Numbered from the stretch's first letter, positions 22,513-35,340 are shown. The stretch: 64,000 nucleotides of DNA from Dryococelus australis (GCA_029891345.1 CM056993.1:278954016-279018015); one strand, 5' to 3'. Notes: generated from the sequence alone by a model not told the origin. Numbers and translations are program-made.

Positions 22513-23530
22513 TCTATACTACTAAATGAAATAGTGCGTGTCTGTGATTTTCGTATTTTTCACTTTTAATAATTTTTTCGTATGGTATAATTCATAACTA
22601 AGCCATATCTAATGTTAATTCTTTTCGTGTCTGTCTGTCCAGACGGATTTCACTCAAGAAGCACTTAACGCATTGACATAGAATTTACACAGTATATAGA
22701 TAATAACCCCAGGACCAACATAGTCTTTGTTTCATCGAGATATCGCAAACGGTCCCGGAAAAAATAATGATCAGGAATGTAAATAGGTGCTGGATTAAGC
22801 TTTTCTTAGGATTACTGCATTTAAAAAAAAAGCATTGTTAAAAACAATTCCGCCATTTCTCCTTTCTTTTTTGTGTAGGGGTTGTCCTTCTTTCCTTCCA
22901 AAAAGCCGTAGTGGTCCAGTGGCTAGAGTTATTCAAAATGGGGCCGCAGTGACTCAGTGGATAGATATATATCAAGTGGGGTCGCAGTAGCTCAGTGACT
23001 ACAACGCCCAATAAGGGAGCCGCAGGAGCTCATTGGCTAGAGAACCCAATAGTGGAACCGCAGCTGGTCAGGGACTAGAGCACCCAATAAGGGGGCCACA
23101 GTTGCTCAGGGAGTAGAGAACACAATAGTGGGGCCGCAGAAACTCAATGGATAGAGAACCCTATAGTGGGGCTGCAGCTGGTCAGGGGCTAGAGCACCCT
23201 AAAGTGGGGCCGCAGTAGCTTAGTGGTTAGAGAACTCAATAGTGGGGCCGCAGCTGGTTAGGAGCTAGAGCACCCAATAGTGAGGCCACGGTAGCTCAGT
23301 GGCTAGATAACCCAATTTAAAAAAGTGGCTATATAAATCCAAAGTCCTTAATATCATGCTAAAATAAAACATGAGAGAAGTGATGGCAGGGTGTAATTTA
23401 ATAACTCAATTAAACCTGGAAGAAGAAATATCAGTATTTTAAACATAAAAACTTTATTTAACTATGGTGAGCTTAATTTTAATAACTTTACAAAAAATAT
23501 CATGATAACGAAGTCGCACGGGTCAACTAG
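22513..23530 (+). mobile_element. Helitron-like non-autonomous element, copy 2, with 38 bp minisatellite
   Basis: It begins TCTATACTACTAAATG after an A and ends CGGGTCAACTAG before a T, the A/T flanks and TC...CTAG ends expected of Helitrons. It is inserted in a Ty3/gypsy pol gene: integrase sequence stops at its left end and resumes at its right end. The middle (about 22905-23320) is the tRNA-like minisatellite. The 3' hairpin is weaker than in copy 1. Confidence 0.65.
22905..23320 (+). repeat. 38 bp tRNA-like minisatellite (about 10 units) in Helitron-like copy 2
   Basis: The same 38 bp unit and the same two variants as at 18336-18875, but a different unit number and order and no long (TA)n run. 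The array has therefore changed length between copies while the flanks stayed alignable. Confidence 0.85.
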
Positions 23531-23539
23531 TAATAAATA

Positions 23540-23800
23540 AATACACTAGGAAGACGTGGTATCATCACAGGAAAATGTAAGGCGAGGAATTTCAAGAAGG
23601 ACAACTGGTGTCGTAGTACAACCCACAGAGTTGAAAAGGATATCGCCCTAAATGTTGGAAATGTTCCTACACGATTGTGATGCAGATCAATGATGTGATC
23701 TTTCGGAATCGTCGTCAAGGCTCTCTGTCAAAGCCTAGGGCTGTACACATCCACCGACTGGCTCTCTTCGAAGATCCGGATATTTCAGTCTATTTGGGAT
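23540..23800 (+). pseudogene. Ty3/gypsy integrase C-terminus, continuing after the Helitron-like insertion
   Basis: Fragments EFQEGQLV, KCWKCSYTIVMQINDVIFRN and then RAVHIHRLALFED match the usual gypsy integrase tail (a Y-x-V-x-x-x-N-D-V core and a V-H-x-x-R-L end). It is on the same strand as, and in order with, the pol fossil left of 22513. No LTRs were identified beside it. Confidence 0.7.
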
Positions 23801-24585
23801 GGACAGACTTGAAGAGGCGCAGTGTTACATGCGGCCTCTTTGCACCCTCTTCCTTGCTCCGTCCTCCACTCGGATATGCTATGCGCGGCGCAAAACTACC
23901 CTGCCTTAAGTTTACCTTCGGTGGTTTTGTGTAGAGGGGACAAATACCAATAACCTATATAATGGCATACTATATATAACGATGGAGACTATTCCTGAAC
24001 TGGCTGGCTTTGCAATTTGTAATTCCTCAATTTAACATATTGAAAACAATTACTCTTTAAAATTAATTCTATTAATATACTGGTGCACTACAGAGTTTAT
24101 CGTGTATACACGGACTATTACCACGCGCGTATATTTAAACACACATATAATTCATACATGCAGTAAATGTGTCTTTACCATAGCAACAAACTCTTCGCTA
24201 ATCGGAGTTTCAGTGCAAACGGAACTTCCGGACATCGTGGATAGATATATTTCCAAATATTTCTCATTTACTGGAAGGAAACATTTGACATGTAGCTTAG
24301 TTCTAAGGTCACCTTAAACTGTCCGATCACTGTAGGTGGTTGTAGTAGGTTTGATTAGCTATCACCAAGAACAAACTATGAAGCTACCTGCTTTATTTGA
24401 ATAGCTAGTTTGGCTTGAAAATTTTACATTCGATTATCATCTCGTCTAATTTGTGTTTAAACTTTTTTCCATTCTTGCATAGCTTAGTCTTCTTTGTTTA
24501 TCCAGTTTATTGTTGACAAGTTGCCATGATTGGTAAAATTGCACACCTCTCTCACCAAAATCGTGAACATGGTAATGTGTCATCA

Positions 24586-24860
24586 TGCAGCGGTGGCGTG
24601 GTGGCCAAGGCGCTCGCCTGCCACCACGGCGATCCAGGTTAGATCCCCGGCGGGTTCACTCCCGGGTTTCGCACCGTGGGAATCGTGCTGGGCTATGCCG
24701 CTTACCGGCGGCTTTTCTCAAGGTACTCCCGTATCCCCCGCCTTCTCATTCAGCGCCGCTCTATCCTAGGATGTAATTTCATGTCATGACCGGGATGAAG
24801 GGAACCTACGGGTTCCAGCTTGAAAGCCACTCATTAGGAGAGTGTCACCTCACATTGGGT
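24586..24860 (+). mobile_element. tRNA-derived SINE, variant subfamily
   Basis: GCGGTGGCGTGGTGGCCAAG head, AGGTTAGATCCCCGGCGGG B box, the shared middle, but a different tail (GGTTCCAGCTTGAAAGCCAC), so a related subfamily. Confidence 0.7.
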
Positions 24861-25235
24861 GGGCCAAATGGACTATAGGATCAATACATGCTAGTGTTCC
24901 AATGCCTTAGTGTGTAGTTGCTTAGTTATGCTTAACGCCTGACAAGTCTATGATAGAGACCCTAATATGAGCGATTAGTGGTGCCCTTTTGATATAGTAT
25001 TCGTGTCTTACAACTCATAAAAGCACTAAACTGATCATGCATTCAAATGTAAGAAGATTAGTATAGCTGGGCCGAACATTTCGGGTAACGATTTTGTAAT
25101 CTGTAGCAAAAGCAGTACTTATACACAGAACCAGTTCTACGCAAACTCAAAATAGATCGCGGTAATTGCTATTATTTTAATTGAATAGCCTCATACCTTT
25201 GTGTGAAACTAAAATAATTGCGTCAGTATTATTAT

Positions 25236-28200
25236 CAGGTTGTTCGGAAATGATTGGACGAAATGCACGCTGTCCGCGTTAAACGCTCATTTCCAGCGGT
25301 TGTATGAAACCACGAGTAGTGCCCGTTAAAAAGCCACAATTAATGCAATCCTTCACACCATTTACGACGTAGCTGCAATTTTCGTAGGCAGTGTTACAGC
25401 ACTTTGTGTGTAACATGGCGGAAAATCATGATTTGCAAGACGTTTAGTTGCGTGAAAACAAGCGGCGTAAACATATCTCATTGTGAGCTAACGGGGTGTT
25501 GTGTAAGCACAGCATTTTTTGTACCAGTTATCAATGTCTCCGAGATGACGAAGGTAGAGGGTGCAGGTCGAGGGTGACGAATTGAAGACGTGCGTGGAGG
25601 TAAAACCACACACAACCCTCAAGATTGCCCGACTGCTCAATTTTTTCAGTTTCACCTCTTTCGCTCATTTACAGAAAATAATAACCGTAAAAGGAATGAA
25701 CAACTGCGTACCGCAACCGCAACTGCTCGTTCATCACCACAGTGAGCCCAGACTCATTCGTATCGTGACGTGTGATGAAAAGTGGACCCTACATTTGAAA
25801 GCGAAGTGCGCAATGTTTGTATGTTGGTGAAACTCCCAAACACACGCTGAAACCAATTTTGACGTCCCATAAAGTGTTTGCTGTTAGTGTGTTGAATAGC
25901 ACTGGATGATGTTTATAATCAATTCTCCTTTCTTCCGGGTGGAATAATTGCTGATCTCTTGTGCTGTACAAATATTTACGAGGTTTGCTGGCAGATGTGT
26001 AAAAATTAGCCATCTTTGGAAAATAGGAATGGTCCTTTGTACGACTCCGCGAAACAAAATATCGAAATAGTAATTCTAAGGGCCGGTTTCACCAACACAT
26101 CTAAAATTTAAGCACTACTTAAACACTGAATAAGCTGTGCCTAGCGCATTGTACCATTCCACCAACTTTAAGCTCTTCTTAAAATGTTTTAAGCAGCTCT
26201 TAGTTTAGGCAGCCGAAATCGGATGCCTAACTCTATAAGCTCTGTTTAAATCATTGTAAACAAATTAAAAGGAAAATGGCTGCCACTGAAAAAAGTTGTG
26301 TGTTGATAACCCCAAATGTGCTATAAAGTATTCAGTTTTATAAATTAAATTTTTTGATAAACAAAAATTAGAAATGATCGTGTATCAAAGTTATTGAGTC
26401 TGGGTGCAAGTCTTTATTTGCTGAAATAACCTATGACCTTGGTCGAAAACAAAGCTCGTGGCAGGCTTATATTTGTTTATGTACATTTTACACGTATTTT
26501 CAAGAGGCAGACCCAATTTATACATAGGAAATTGAGTGTAAAGGCAGGTAGCTGATTAATAAAATATGAATTTATTGAGTACGCATAAGCTACGGAAGTA
26601 CCTTTTTGAAATAAATGGAAAAAATGTTTGCCTTCACTACACTGCATGTATGTACGATATATATGCCTAAAAATATATGATTACTTTGATAGAATTTGAG
26701 ACTGGACATGATATAATACATTTACACCTATGTTTTACTACACATGACAAATCTGCAGTACACGTTTTGCACATATTCGACTTTGTTTTGAATTAGAAAA
26801 CTTAACGAGCGCCCAATTAAATATGTCAGACAGGTGTGACGTGGTAATCATATTTTTTTCAAATTCGGGCACTCGGCGTTTCTAAATTGCACATGAATAT
26901 CGCCAGTGTTATTATCAACAAATTATCAAAATTTCAGAAAGTTCAATTCTGGTTAGTGATGAACGCCAACATAGCAGTAATGTGGTACGTAAAATATAAA
27001 ACAGTTGTATTAAAGTAGAAAAATTTGGGATGGCCTTGTAGACTGTAGTAAATGTAGACACAGTGATGTTTTTTAATGGCAATACGATTTTTACACGGAA
27101 TATACATAACGTTTAGGGAATATTTAATCAGTGCCTAAACAAGACGACAGTTTCATTCTAAAAATTCAGTAACCTAAGGTATTATTATTATAAAACATTT
27201 AATATATAAATGCTTGAAGAAAGCCACATAAATATATTTAACGAGTCTAAAACATTACCCGAGTATATAAAATATAAAACAATTAACATTCTGACTAGTA
27301 AAAAACAGCCCAGGCCTAATATAGATCGTAGCTTATGCTGCGAAAAATGACACTTCTTGGCACTGATAATGAATAAAAACGATCATAAAACATCACAGAA
27401 TTGCAACACAACACTTCCACGATAATAAATCAGCCTCGAAAAATAAAAAACTTATCTATTCACGAACGTAGTTTAAACATAAATAAATTTCTGTTCGCGT
27501 AGTTAGTTGAACAAATCGATTACACATATAGTTTTCGTATATGCAGTGACGTTTGTTTGAATTGATTCTTATTATTCGTCAGGCAAACGATAAAGCTTTA
27601 ATCGTTTATTATAAAACAAGTATTTGGTTAGGATTCGTAATGCTCATAACAAAAGTAAACATAACATTTCAGGGAAAAAAATGGTTTTTTTCCCCTTTCG
27701 TTGAAAAATTCTCATTGGTTCGTTTAGTTACATAACCACAATGGGCCACTACCAACATGAGAATATTTGCAACTGGTTTCTTTAAGCAACGCCCAGCTAA
27801 AACGCGCTTATAAAACTGAGTTTCACAATGGTGAAACACCGTGACATCATTAAGAGCCACTTAAACTTAAGTATGGCTTTGGTGGAACCTAGTTTATTCC
27901 TTGTTGGTGAAACCGGCCCTAAGAGTCCTGAAGTATGAAACGATTCCGCACCATCCATATTCCCCAGGATGAAGACCATCAGACTACCACATGTATATGA
28001 ATCTAAGTCACTTCCTGAAAGACAGGATGGTTAAAAAAAATATATATATAGTTCAGAGAGTGCCTTCCGGGACTTCCTTGCATCACGGAAACCGGAAGCC
28101 ATGTTTATTTAGGGACTGGATTGAGAATTTCGAGACTTATTGGCAGAAATGTGTCACTGTAGATGGATTTTTTTTTGGAATGGTGCAGGTATATTTACTA
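25236..28200 (+). pseudogene. Mariner-family transposase fossil, interrupted by a MITE
   Basis: It begins near a TATCAGGTTGTTCGGAAATG mariner-like end. Coding fragments run MAENHDLQDV (25416), then IVTCDEKWTLHLKAKCAMFV (DDE core, first catalytic-type D in TCDEKW) up to about 26075. After the MITE 26080-27919, a segment with HHPYSPG and WQKCVTVDGFFF follows, typical of mariner C-termini. Stops and shifts are present. Removing the MITE plus one TAA brings the two halves together without a shift. Confidence 0.75.
26080..27919. mobile_element. Harbinger-type non-autonomous element (1.84 kb)
   Basis: Perfect 18 bp terminal inverted repeats GGGCCGGTTTCACCAACA / TGTTGGTGAAACCGGCCC, flanked by TAA on both sides (26077-26079 and 27920-27922). 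The TAA duplication and GGGCCGG ends fit PIF/Harbinger. Inside it is AT-rich without a transposase. Confidence 0.8.
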
Positions 28201-30049
28201 CAATTCTCAGTAGTTATGTAAGTTTTAAAAATGGTCGTTTATTAAAAAATAATTTAGTTCTATTGTGGGGCCTAGACCAAAAATAACATCATAATTAAAA
28301 ACCTAATATAAATGAAACTTTAAAGATATGGTTATCTTTATTGCTTTATTGCTTGTACGAATTTTCTACATTAATTCTATTTTATTTACTCTATTGCTGG
28401 AGTGAAGCAGTTTGGTGTCTGTCTGACCCCAGTAAACAAAAAAAAACCTAAACTGACAAGCGCATATTGACAAAATATTATTAGCGAACAAATTTTAATA
28501 AGACGTTCGATATTTTTATTTTAAGTTGTCTGCACATTAAATAATAATATTTATGGATGGAATTTCCCTTCGGAAACTATGTTCATTGCAATACTGAAAA
28601 AGGGTCACCAATATGTACGAAACTATTCAATACTGTAGATAGTTATTTTGTAATTCTATTTGTTGTATTAATCACTTTGATTGCAGTTTGGCCACAATGT
28701 GCAATACCTAAAATCACAAGCTTAAATACTGACACAGTTTTACTAAATTTCAGAAATGACACACTCAGACATTTGAACTATCTTTGTTCACTGCTTATCT
28801 AAACCGTAAAAAAATGATAGGACAATTGTATGACAAGTGTAACTTAATGTTCGCAAACTTGTGGGGAAACATAGTTTTCCTTACAAGTAAGGTATAATTA
28901 CCGCACTCTGGAGTAAAGTTCACGTACATGGTAGTGGAAAATCCCATACATGGAAATGAAAATTACCTTAAAACGCGTGCATCTCTTCAGCATTCTCAAC
29001 AGCTAAAAAGGGGGGGGGGGGGAGAAAGAATATTTAACACGCTAATATTCACTGACTTTGATCTATTGTCTTCGTGGTGTAATGGATAGCGCATCGGCCT
29101 ATTGTGATAGAGGATAACGGTTCTCGCCCACCCACCAGCAAGAGTCGAGGATTTTAGTGTCGAGAGTTCGCTTACAATTCATAAGAGGATATAGGCAATA
29201 GAAAGGTTAGCAGTACAAACACTCCCGGGTGTCTTTAAACATAACTTTAATGTACAATATGGTTAATTTTCCCTTACTTGTAGGGGATTATTCCCCCAAC
29301 TTTGTCAGGTACTTTTTCCGTACGATTGGAGAGCAGTATACATTTACGAGGTAATTTAACCTTACATGCAGAGGTGATTTGCTTCCCTTACATGTACGCA
29401 TTTATTTGATTCAGAAAAGTCCTACAGCTACGTCTTAAAAACTTCTTTTAAATTGTCTCAATACACACTTAACTTTTATAACAGTCAGGAAGAAGTTTTA
29501 AATTAAGTGCAAGCAATTAGTTCAAATTACGGAAAACACTGGTTACTTCATTTTTAGTCTTCTTTTCTTGAATTGTTCCCTGCTGGATAAAGGCCCAAAT
29601 GGTGCAACTACAGAGCAATGCATATATCGCTGAGGATGTGTAATGACAAATAGGCTAAGTCTTAAAAATCAATGCTAAAAACACAATAACACAGTTTTAA
29701 CTCTTAATCCTTGGGTGATGTGCATCTTTTGGTCATCATTATGGACTGAAATATGATAGGAAATCACTTTAACATAAATTAAATTACGTGTAAATTAAAT
29801 TTAAATAAGGTATGAAATTATGAGACGTTGAACATTGTGTAAGACATCTAGGCTCTAGCGAATAAATTCACCTCCTTCTATTTCTCAATGCATTTTAAGA
29901 TTTTCTCTTATTTTCTAACATTGTGGTTTGGAAAATAATTTTGGAAATCACGTGGCAACTCGGTGGTTAGCTGGTTGGTGTCTGCACAATGTATTAATGG
30001 TGCAGTATGATTGGTTAAAAGTCAACATGACACCATAAAGCTTGCCTAT
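28201..30049. other. No gene seen apart from a tRNA-like relic
   Basis: AT-rich, with a G-run at 29010-29022. Confidence 0.5.
29069..29150 (+). tRNA. tRNA-Arg-like relic
   Basis: GTCTTCGTGGTGTAATGGAT plus AGCGCATCGGCC resembles the 5' half of tRNA-Arg(UCU), and AGAGTCG ends it. The T-arm (CGGTTCTCGCCC) lacks the GTTCGA core, so it is a pseudogene or SINE head rather than a working tRNA. Confidence 0.35.
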
Positions 30050-31350
30050 TCTTATATAATAAGCAGTAGGTAGGTCAGCTGAGAGGTTTAGTTTGACAGC
30101 AGCTGCGTGAAAGGTGGATCGTCTCGGCTAGCTTCTGCCTCTTCGCATCTAAGTCTTATTCTGCATCTGCAATGTCTTCGGGCACTCCAGAGTGGCATAT
30201 ATAACATCATTGCTGTCGTTACCTGTTTCTTTAGCTCCAGAACCTATATCTCTAACAGGCATGCCCGTGTCTTTGCCTGAACCGCTGCATCGTCATCAGT
30301 GTCACTTTTGTATAAGGCATTTACTTTCTACCACAATGTATGGCGACATGAGTGCTTTAATTGTGCCAAGTCTCCCTGTTGTACGTCATATTTGTATGAC
30401 AGTTGTGTTAAGCAGTTCAGCTGTAACGACAGTTTACTTAGACATGTAAAGACCTTTAAAGGCGATGTACATTTCTCATCAGTACCGGATTTGCTGCAAG
30501 CAGGTCTCGCGTGACTTTTTTCGAGTATTAGTTTTCAAGGTTAGTCATGGTCATGGGGCCAAGTTTGACGTTTCTTGCATCTATTATGGTGGTAGTAGTC
30601 TGTAATGTAATATGCTTGCTGACATTTATGTATTTTTTCTCTAGAGTTTGTTTTCAAGGTCACTCAAGTTCATGGGGTCAAAGTTGATGTCAACTGTATC
30701 TAATATGGCGGTAGTAGTCTGTAATGTAATATTCTTGTTGACTTTCATGTATTTTTCTCGGTTCTTTGAAGGTCATTCAAGGTCGTGGGGTTAAGGTCTA
30801 GTTTATCTGCATCTAATATGATTGCAGTAGTCTGTAACGTATTATGCTTGGGATGGTCGACATCTACCAAGATGGTGGCCACCTACCAAGATGGCGGAAT
30901 GGGTATGGGTGAGGGGTGAGATCTGAAAAATTAAAATAATTCTAAAATATTTTTTTACAATTGTTAACAGTATAATATTTTTAAAAATAATTTAAATAGT
31001 ATTTTTTTTTTTTTTTTTTTTTTTGATATTTCGGAATTTTTTTAATTCTTTCGGTCAAAGATCAAGGTCAATGGTCAAAGGTCCTGACCGGTCCGCTTGT
31101 CCTGTTCCAAGGTCACCTGGGTTGCTGATCCACCTCGCCTGCTCCGAGAAAAGTGGGAAATTTCTGGTGGTCCTTTTTTGCAAATGGGGAGAAAGAGAAT
31201 TTTTTAGGGAAATTTTTAGGGAAAAAAAGGGAAACGTATAGGGAAAAAAGACATTTTCAGAGAAATCTAGTTTAATTTGAGGGGAGAGGGGGAAAAGATG
31301 GCCGACGGATGACATCACAACATGGCGACCCTCTGAACCTTAATCCTGTG
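30050..31350 (+). mobile_element. Truncated relative of the mirror element: zinc fingers joined to a terminal repeat
   Basis: The right part (30515-31350) repeats the right terminal region of 12121-20207: about 120 bp units with TTCAAGGTCA and ATGGTGGTAGTAGTCTGTAA, then CCAAGATGGCGG, AT-rich spacer, GCTGATCCACCTCGCCTGCT and a CATCACAACATGGCG block. The left part holds a TATATAA/TCAGCT promoter-like pair (about 30050-30080) and zinc-finger coding sequence. The ATPase and acidic gene are absent. Confidence 0.6.
30170..30514 (+). pseudogene. C2H2-type zinc-finger fragment of the truncated element
   Basis: One frame gives HRHQCHFC; a second frame continues KAFTFYHNVWRHE and then CVKQFSCNDSLLRHVKTFKG, two finger-like units needing a frameshift near 30310. 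They resemble the two fingers at the start of the gene in the mirror element (GKAFTTMRSVHRHE and CDFCQRQFIWNDILKRH). It runs directly into terminal-repeat sequence. Confidence 0.5.
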
Positions 31351-31629
31351 CCAGATGCCGTTGTCCATCAATTGGCTATTGTATGCCACTGCTGTGTATT
31401 ATTTCGTAGAGTTATATGGCCATTTTATTTTTATTATTACTTGTATCTCGAAGTCCTCAAACGAGTTTTAGTTTACCTTAAGAAAGTTAATGAATCTGAG
31501 ACTCATATTAACGAATTTCTAACGAACGTGTCATGTAACACGCATGGCTTTCTTTAAAAAAAAATACAACGCATTTGCTACCACAGTCGTGGAATGGCGC
31601 GCCGAGTTCCGGCAGCCACGCAGTACGGA

Positions 31630-32590
31630 GTCCGCGAACTTATTGACTGTACTACGTATTTTAAGGTAGAAATAAGGAATTCTATAAAATACATATTTCC
31701 TCTTTTAACCCTCTCAGAAGGTTAGATTTAAAAGAATCCTTGTATCAGCTTTCAGTAATCTCTATGGGTAGTATTTTAAAGCAAATTGTATAACGATGGC
31801 TTATCGATTAATGAGCTATTAATGAGTTCTCTAAAACCCATTTTAACACTTTTCACGCTCTTAGGGGCTTAATATGAAGAAAATCCTGATTTTTTTTTAG
31901 GTATTTGTATAGCCAACCTTTTGAAGCAAATATCACAATGATACCTCAACCAGTGGCGTGTGGCGAACTGTTGCAAGGTAAGCTGGTGCTTGCTCACTAC
32001 TGTACATTCTCGGTGCACCAGCAGGAGCCTGTAACCACTGTGTAGCCTAGGGGAAACTTGAGAGCATTCCCATTACTCACAAGCGAGCAGCAAGGGACCC
32101 ATTACACACGTCTTATGGCGTCAGCTGGCGAGCTACGTTTTAGTGGTGGAAGTGTAAACTAGCAAGCAACAAGGTACATCACAAGCTAACGCCAGCTTAC
32201 CTTGCAACAGTTCACCACACGCCACTGATCTCAACGGGTTAATAAGCTATTGGGGAGTCCACGAAAATAAACTTTACCACTTTTCACATCTTTCGAGGTT
32301 GAATTCCGAAAAATCCCGAAATTAATTTTTAGCGTTTTAAGAGGAAGGCTTTGAACAGCAAAAGTCACAAAGATATCTCATCGGGTTAATGAGTTATTGA
32401 GGAGTTATCGAAAACATAGTTACCCCTTTTCACCATCTTAGGCGTCGAAATTCGAAAAATCCTTACTTACTGGTTGCCTACAACCTAAGCGGAGGACATC
32501 CTTAAATTTTGATATTTTTGCGTCCAGCTGTCTGGGCTGTGCGTTGGTGAGTGAGTCAGAGTCGGACACTTAATTATATACATAGAGATT
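31630..32590. repeat. About 150 bp tandem repeat / transposon tail split by a hAT MITE
   Basis: Three imperfect units share GGGTTAATGAGTTATTGAGG, an ACCACTTTTCACCATCTTAG-like line and GAAAAATCC, at about 31800-31950, 32236-32388 and 32389-32470. The stretch ends with CTGGGCTGTGCGTTGGTGAG and ACACTTAATTATATACATAG. No coding sequence was seen. Confidence 0.6.
31951..32227. mobile_element. hAT-type MITE (277 bp)
   Basis: Long inverted ends CAGTGGCGTGTGGCGAACTG / CAGTTCACCACACGCCACTG continue inward (GTTGCAAGGTAAGCTGG). They are flanked by ACCTCAAC and ATCTCAAC, an 8 bp target duplication with one difference. It is inserted in a tandem repeat. Confidence 0.85.
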
Positions 32591-32980
32591 TCATTACCTG
32601 GAAAACAGTGTGCATTACTGAACTCGTTACACTGAAGTAATTAGAAGTATTGCAAAGGAACAATTTTAACTTATTTAGTGTTAAATTTCGCTAATTATAT
32701 TTTATAGCGTGTATTACAACAACCCAGTTAAGCGTCACAGAGGAGTATGTGTTATGATTAGAGATCCTACAACTTCGCGTTGGCACTCCTCTTCTTTACA
32801 CGCTCGAGGAGACGTCACTTGTTTATTGGCTGCCGCCGCAGGCAGAACTCATTCTCCATGTTCCACCCGGCCACACGGAGTGAAGCTTTCAGAGTGCTCA
32901 ATGTTTGCTGTTAATTCGGAATCGTGCCGGGAGAGTTGTACTAGCGCAGCTCCAACGACACTCGTGGAAATAACTTATAA

Positions 32981-33196
32981 GGCTGTTCACGGTCAAGCGA
33001 GCATTTTTTACACACTAGTTACTTTTCCTTTTCAGCCAACTTTTATCCCTTAACTACATTCTTGAATAAATATTGCCACATAAGTAATAAACACAGTGTG
33101 TATGTTATACCGCACTCGGAAATTAACATCTAAGGCTAAAGTATATAATATTTATTGAGTATGCTTTCAAAAGTGCTCACTTTACCGCGAATAGCC
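32981..33196. mobile_element. MITE family B, short copy
   Basis: The ends GGCTGTTCACGGTCAAGCGA and GCTCACTTTACCGCGAATAGCC are inverted; the interior differs from the long copies. About 216 bp. Confidence 0.65.
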
Positions 33197-34437
33197 TAGA
33201 GGTACGTGTACGATATATATCTTGGCCTGCACGTATTTCTACGAGGACACTGATCCACTTGTGCCTCCAGAAAGTTAGAAACAACCGAGGGCAAGTACAC
33301 TCTAGATTCGAATCATTGGTAAACCACTGATTCGCAGTGAAATTCAACTACTCAAATCAGTGTAAATGATTCCATTTAGAATAGGCAGAGAACCACTGGT
33401 TGTTCCAGTGAAACGATTTTACTTATTGAATAGTGGCAGCCTACTGCGGGCTGCGATTTAGATATTGGTTTTATTGAATTTAGCTAAATCATTACGAAAA
33501 ATAAACCTATTCCCGATAGTCACTGTTTATATTATGCAATTTAACGTAATTTGAAAATAAATAAATAAAAAATACTCGCGGTACCCAGAATTTGGACTCA
33601 CGCCATCCAGCTACCAAGCAAACGTTTGATGAGGGAAAACATGTGTTCTAAAATGATTTTTTTTTTTTTACAGAAAATACGCAAACTTTAAATTCCGTGA
33701 CCTTTCTTTTCGTTTTTAGTTTAATTTATATTTACCATTACTATAACAAACAGTACGTATGTATGCACTTCACATTGAATACAGTCAAATCCTTCACACC
33801 GAGTGCTATGATGATTACGTGTAAACGAAATGAAAGACGTAGAAACGGAATGAAAGTCTGAATGTTCATGTTGTCTCTTAAGTTTTGCTAAAAATAACAA
33901 AACTCTAAATTAAAAATATTTTTTATTTGTTTTATTAGTTTGTGTGTTCTTTATTTTGATACGCGATGTTTAGCCGATACATCAGTCAAGAAACAAATCA
34001 CTAAAAACAGAGAATGAAATGGTTTACAAATCAGTGGAAAATGTCGCTGTATCAATAAGTGAAAGAAAACTGGATTTTTTTTTCACTATTTTATTAGTTT
34101 AATCGACTGAAGTGACCGTCGAATAAGTCAAGTGCTGTAAACTGATTTAAACCGAGAAATCCTCACGGATTCAGATTTATAGTGTAGTTCCATGCCTTAA
34201 CGTCGAATTAACAGTGTTAGTTAAACCGGAATGATTTCTTTTGCTTAATTTTTTTGGTGTGTACAAGTGTAAGAATTAGCCAGTTTGTAAAACGTTTGCC
34301 TTTTTATAATTCTACAGTTTCATTCGACCGACGTATGAAAAAAGTGAAGAGACCCACAGCAACGTTAACTTTACATATGGTGTAAGAATACGCCATATGC
34401 ATAAAAGCAGATCTTAAGCAGATGTGGACAGCCTTAT

Positions 34438-34860
34438 AAAGACTGTTCATGGTAAAATGAGCAGTTTTGAAAGCCTTGCTTATGATCTACTTGTTTTCAC
34501 GTTGTATATTATTCCGCCTTATGTAAAATCAACATTAAAATGGGCCTCATCACTTTCTTTATGCGTCAGTCAAGTGAAAACGTGAAATTTTTAGAAAAGT
34601 GAATATTTTACAAATCTGTTGTTTTACACTTTGATGCATTACAAAAACAGAAAGTGAAAGAAATAATTTAAAATACCACATATGGTTACCTATCACTTTT
34701 ATTTGACGTTAAGATATGGAAATACTTTCCATCCATCGTTAGCAACTTTACAGGGCGCATGTCACCCAGTGCGCGCGTTAAAGTACCTATATGCAGGCAG
34801 GCGCAGTGACTTTTTTCTAAGGTTGATTTCAAAAGTGCTTCCTTTATTATGGACAGCCTT
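34438..34860. mobile_element. MITE family B, long copy
   Basis: The left end GACTGTTCATGGTAAAATGA and the right end TTATGGACAGCCTT are inverted copies. The interior aligns with 6430-6830 throughout. Confidence 0.7.
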
Positions 34861-34919
34861 AAACTGACCTATGGCGCGAAATAATAGCGTATGTCACAAA
34901 CGTGCCGAGTCTACCGTAG

Positions 34920-35340
34920 AGTCTACTCGCGGTTTCTTCACACATTTTTTAAAAAATAAAACCTTTAAAACATCACCCCACGTAGGGCGTGTTTGATAGT
35001 TTACTAGGTATGCACTTAACACAAGCGTTTTACACTTGTGTTAACATAAAAGTACCTTAATTTCGGTTAAATTGAAATTCTACTTACATATAGTCTATAG
35101 ATTATAATATTGCATTTTAAGAATTAATATGAACAAAAACAGAGATAAATTAAGCGTGTTGGTAATGCCTAGTAAGAAATAGTTGTTTTGTAAAATTCCG
35201 TTACACTGAATGCGTACGAATGCGGTGCGTTGTCTCTTTGGTGTCATTTTCTAGACTTGTTTGATTGCACGAGGCGGAGGGATATCCTGGATGTAGAACT
35301 TTAGCAGGGCTTCGTGAAAGTTGGAAGTGTAGCCCATTCA
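34920..35340 (+). mobile_element. MITE family A, copy 1
   Basis: Its line CGAGGCGGAGGGATATCCTG and GTAGAACTTTAGCAGGGCTT also occur at 54523-54949 in the same direction and at 35342-35754 and 52548-52909 in reverse. The ends are degraded copies of AGTCCATTCACAGTTTCTTC. No protein. Confidence 0.7.

Noticed and set aside
29069-29150. Working tRNA gene
   Set aside because: The T-arm lacks the GTTCGA core and the anticodon arm does not pair well.
32709-33053. 114-codon plus-strand frame
   Set aside because: It ends inside a MITE and shows no recognisable motif.
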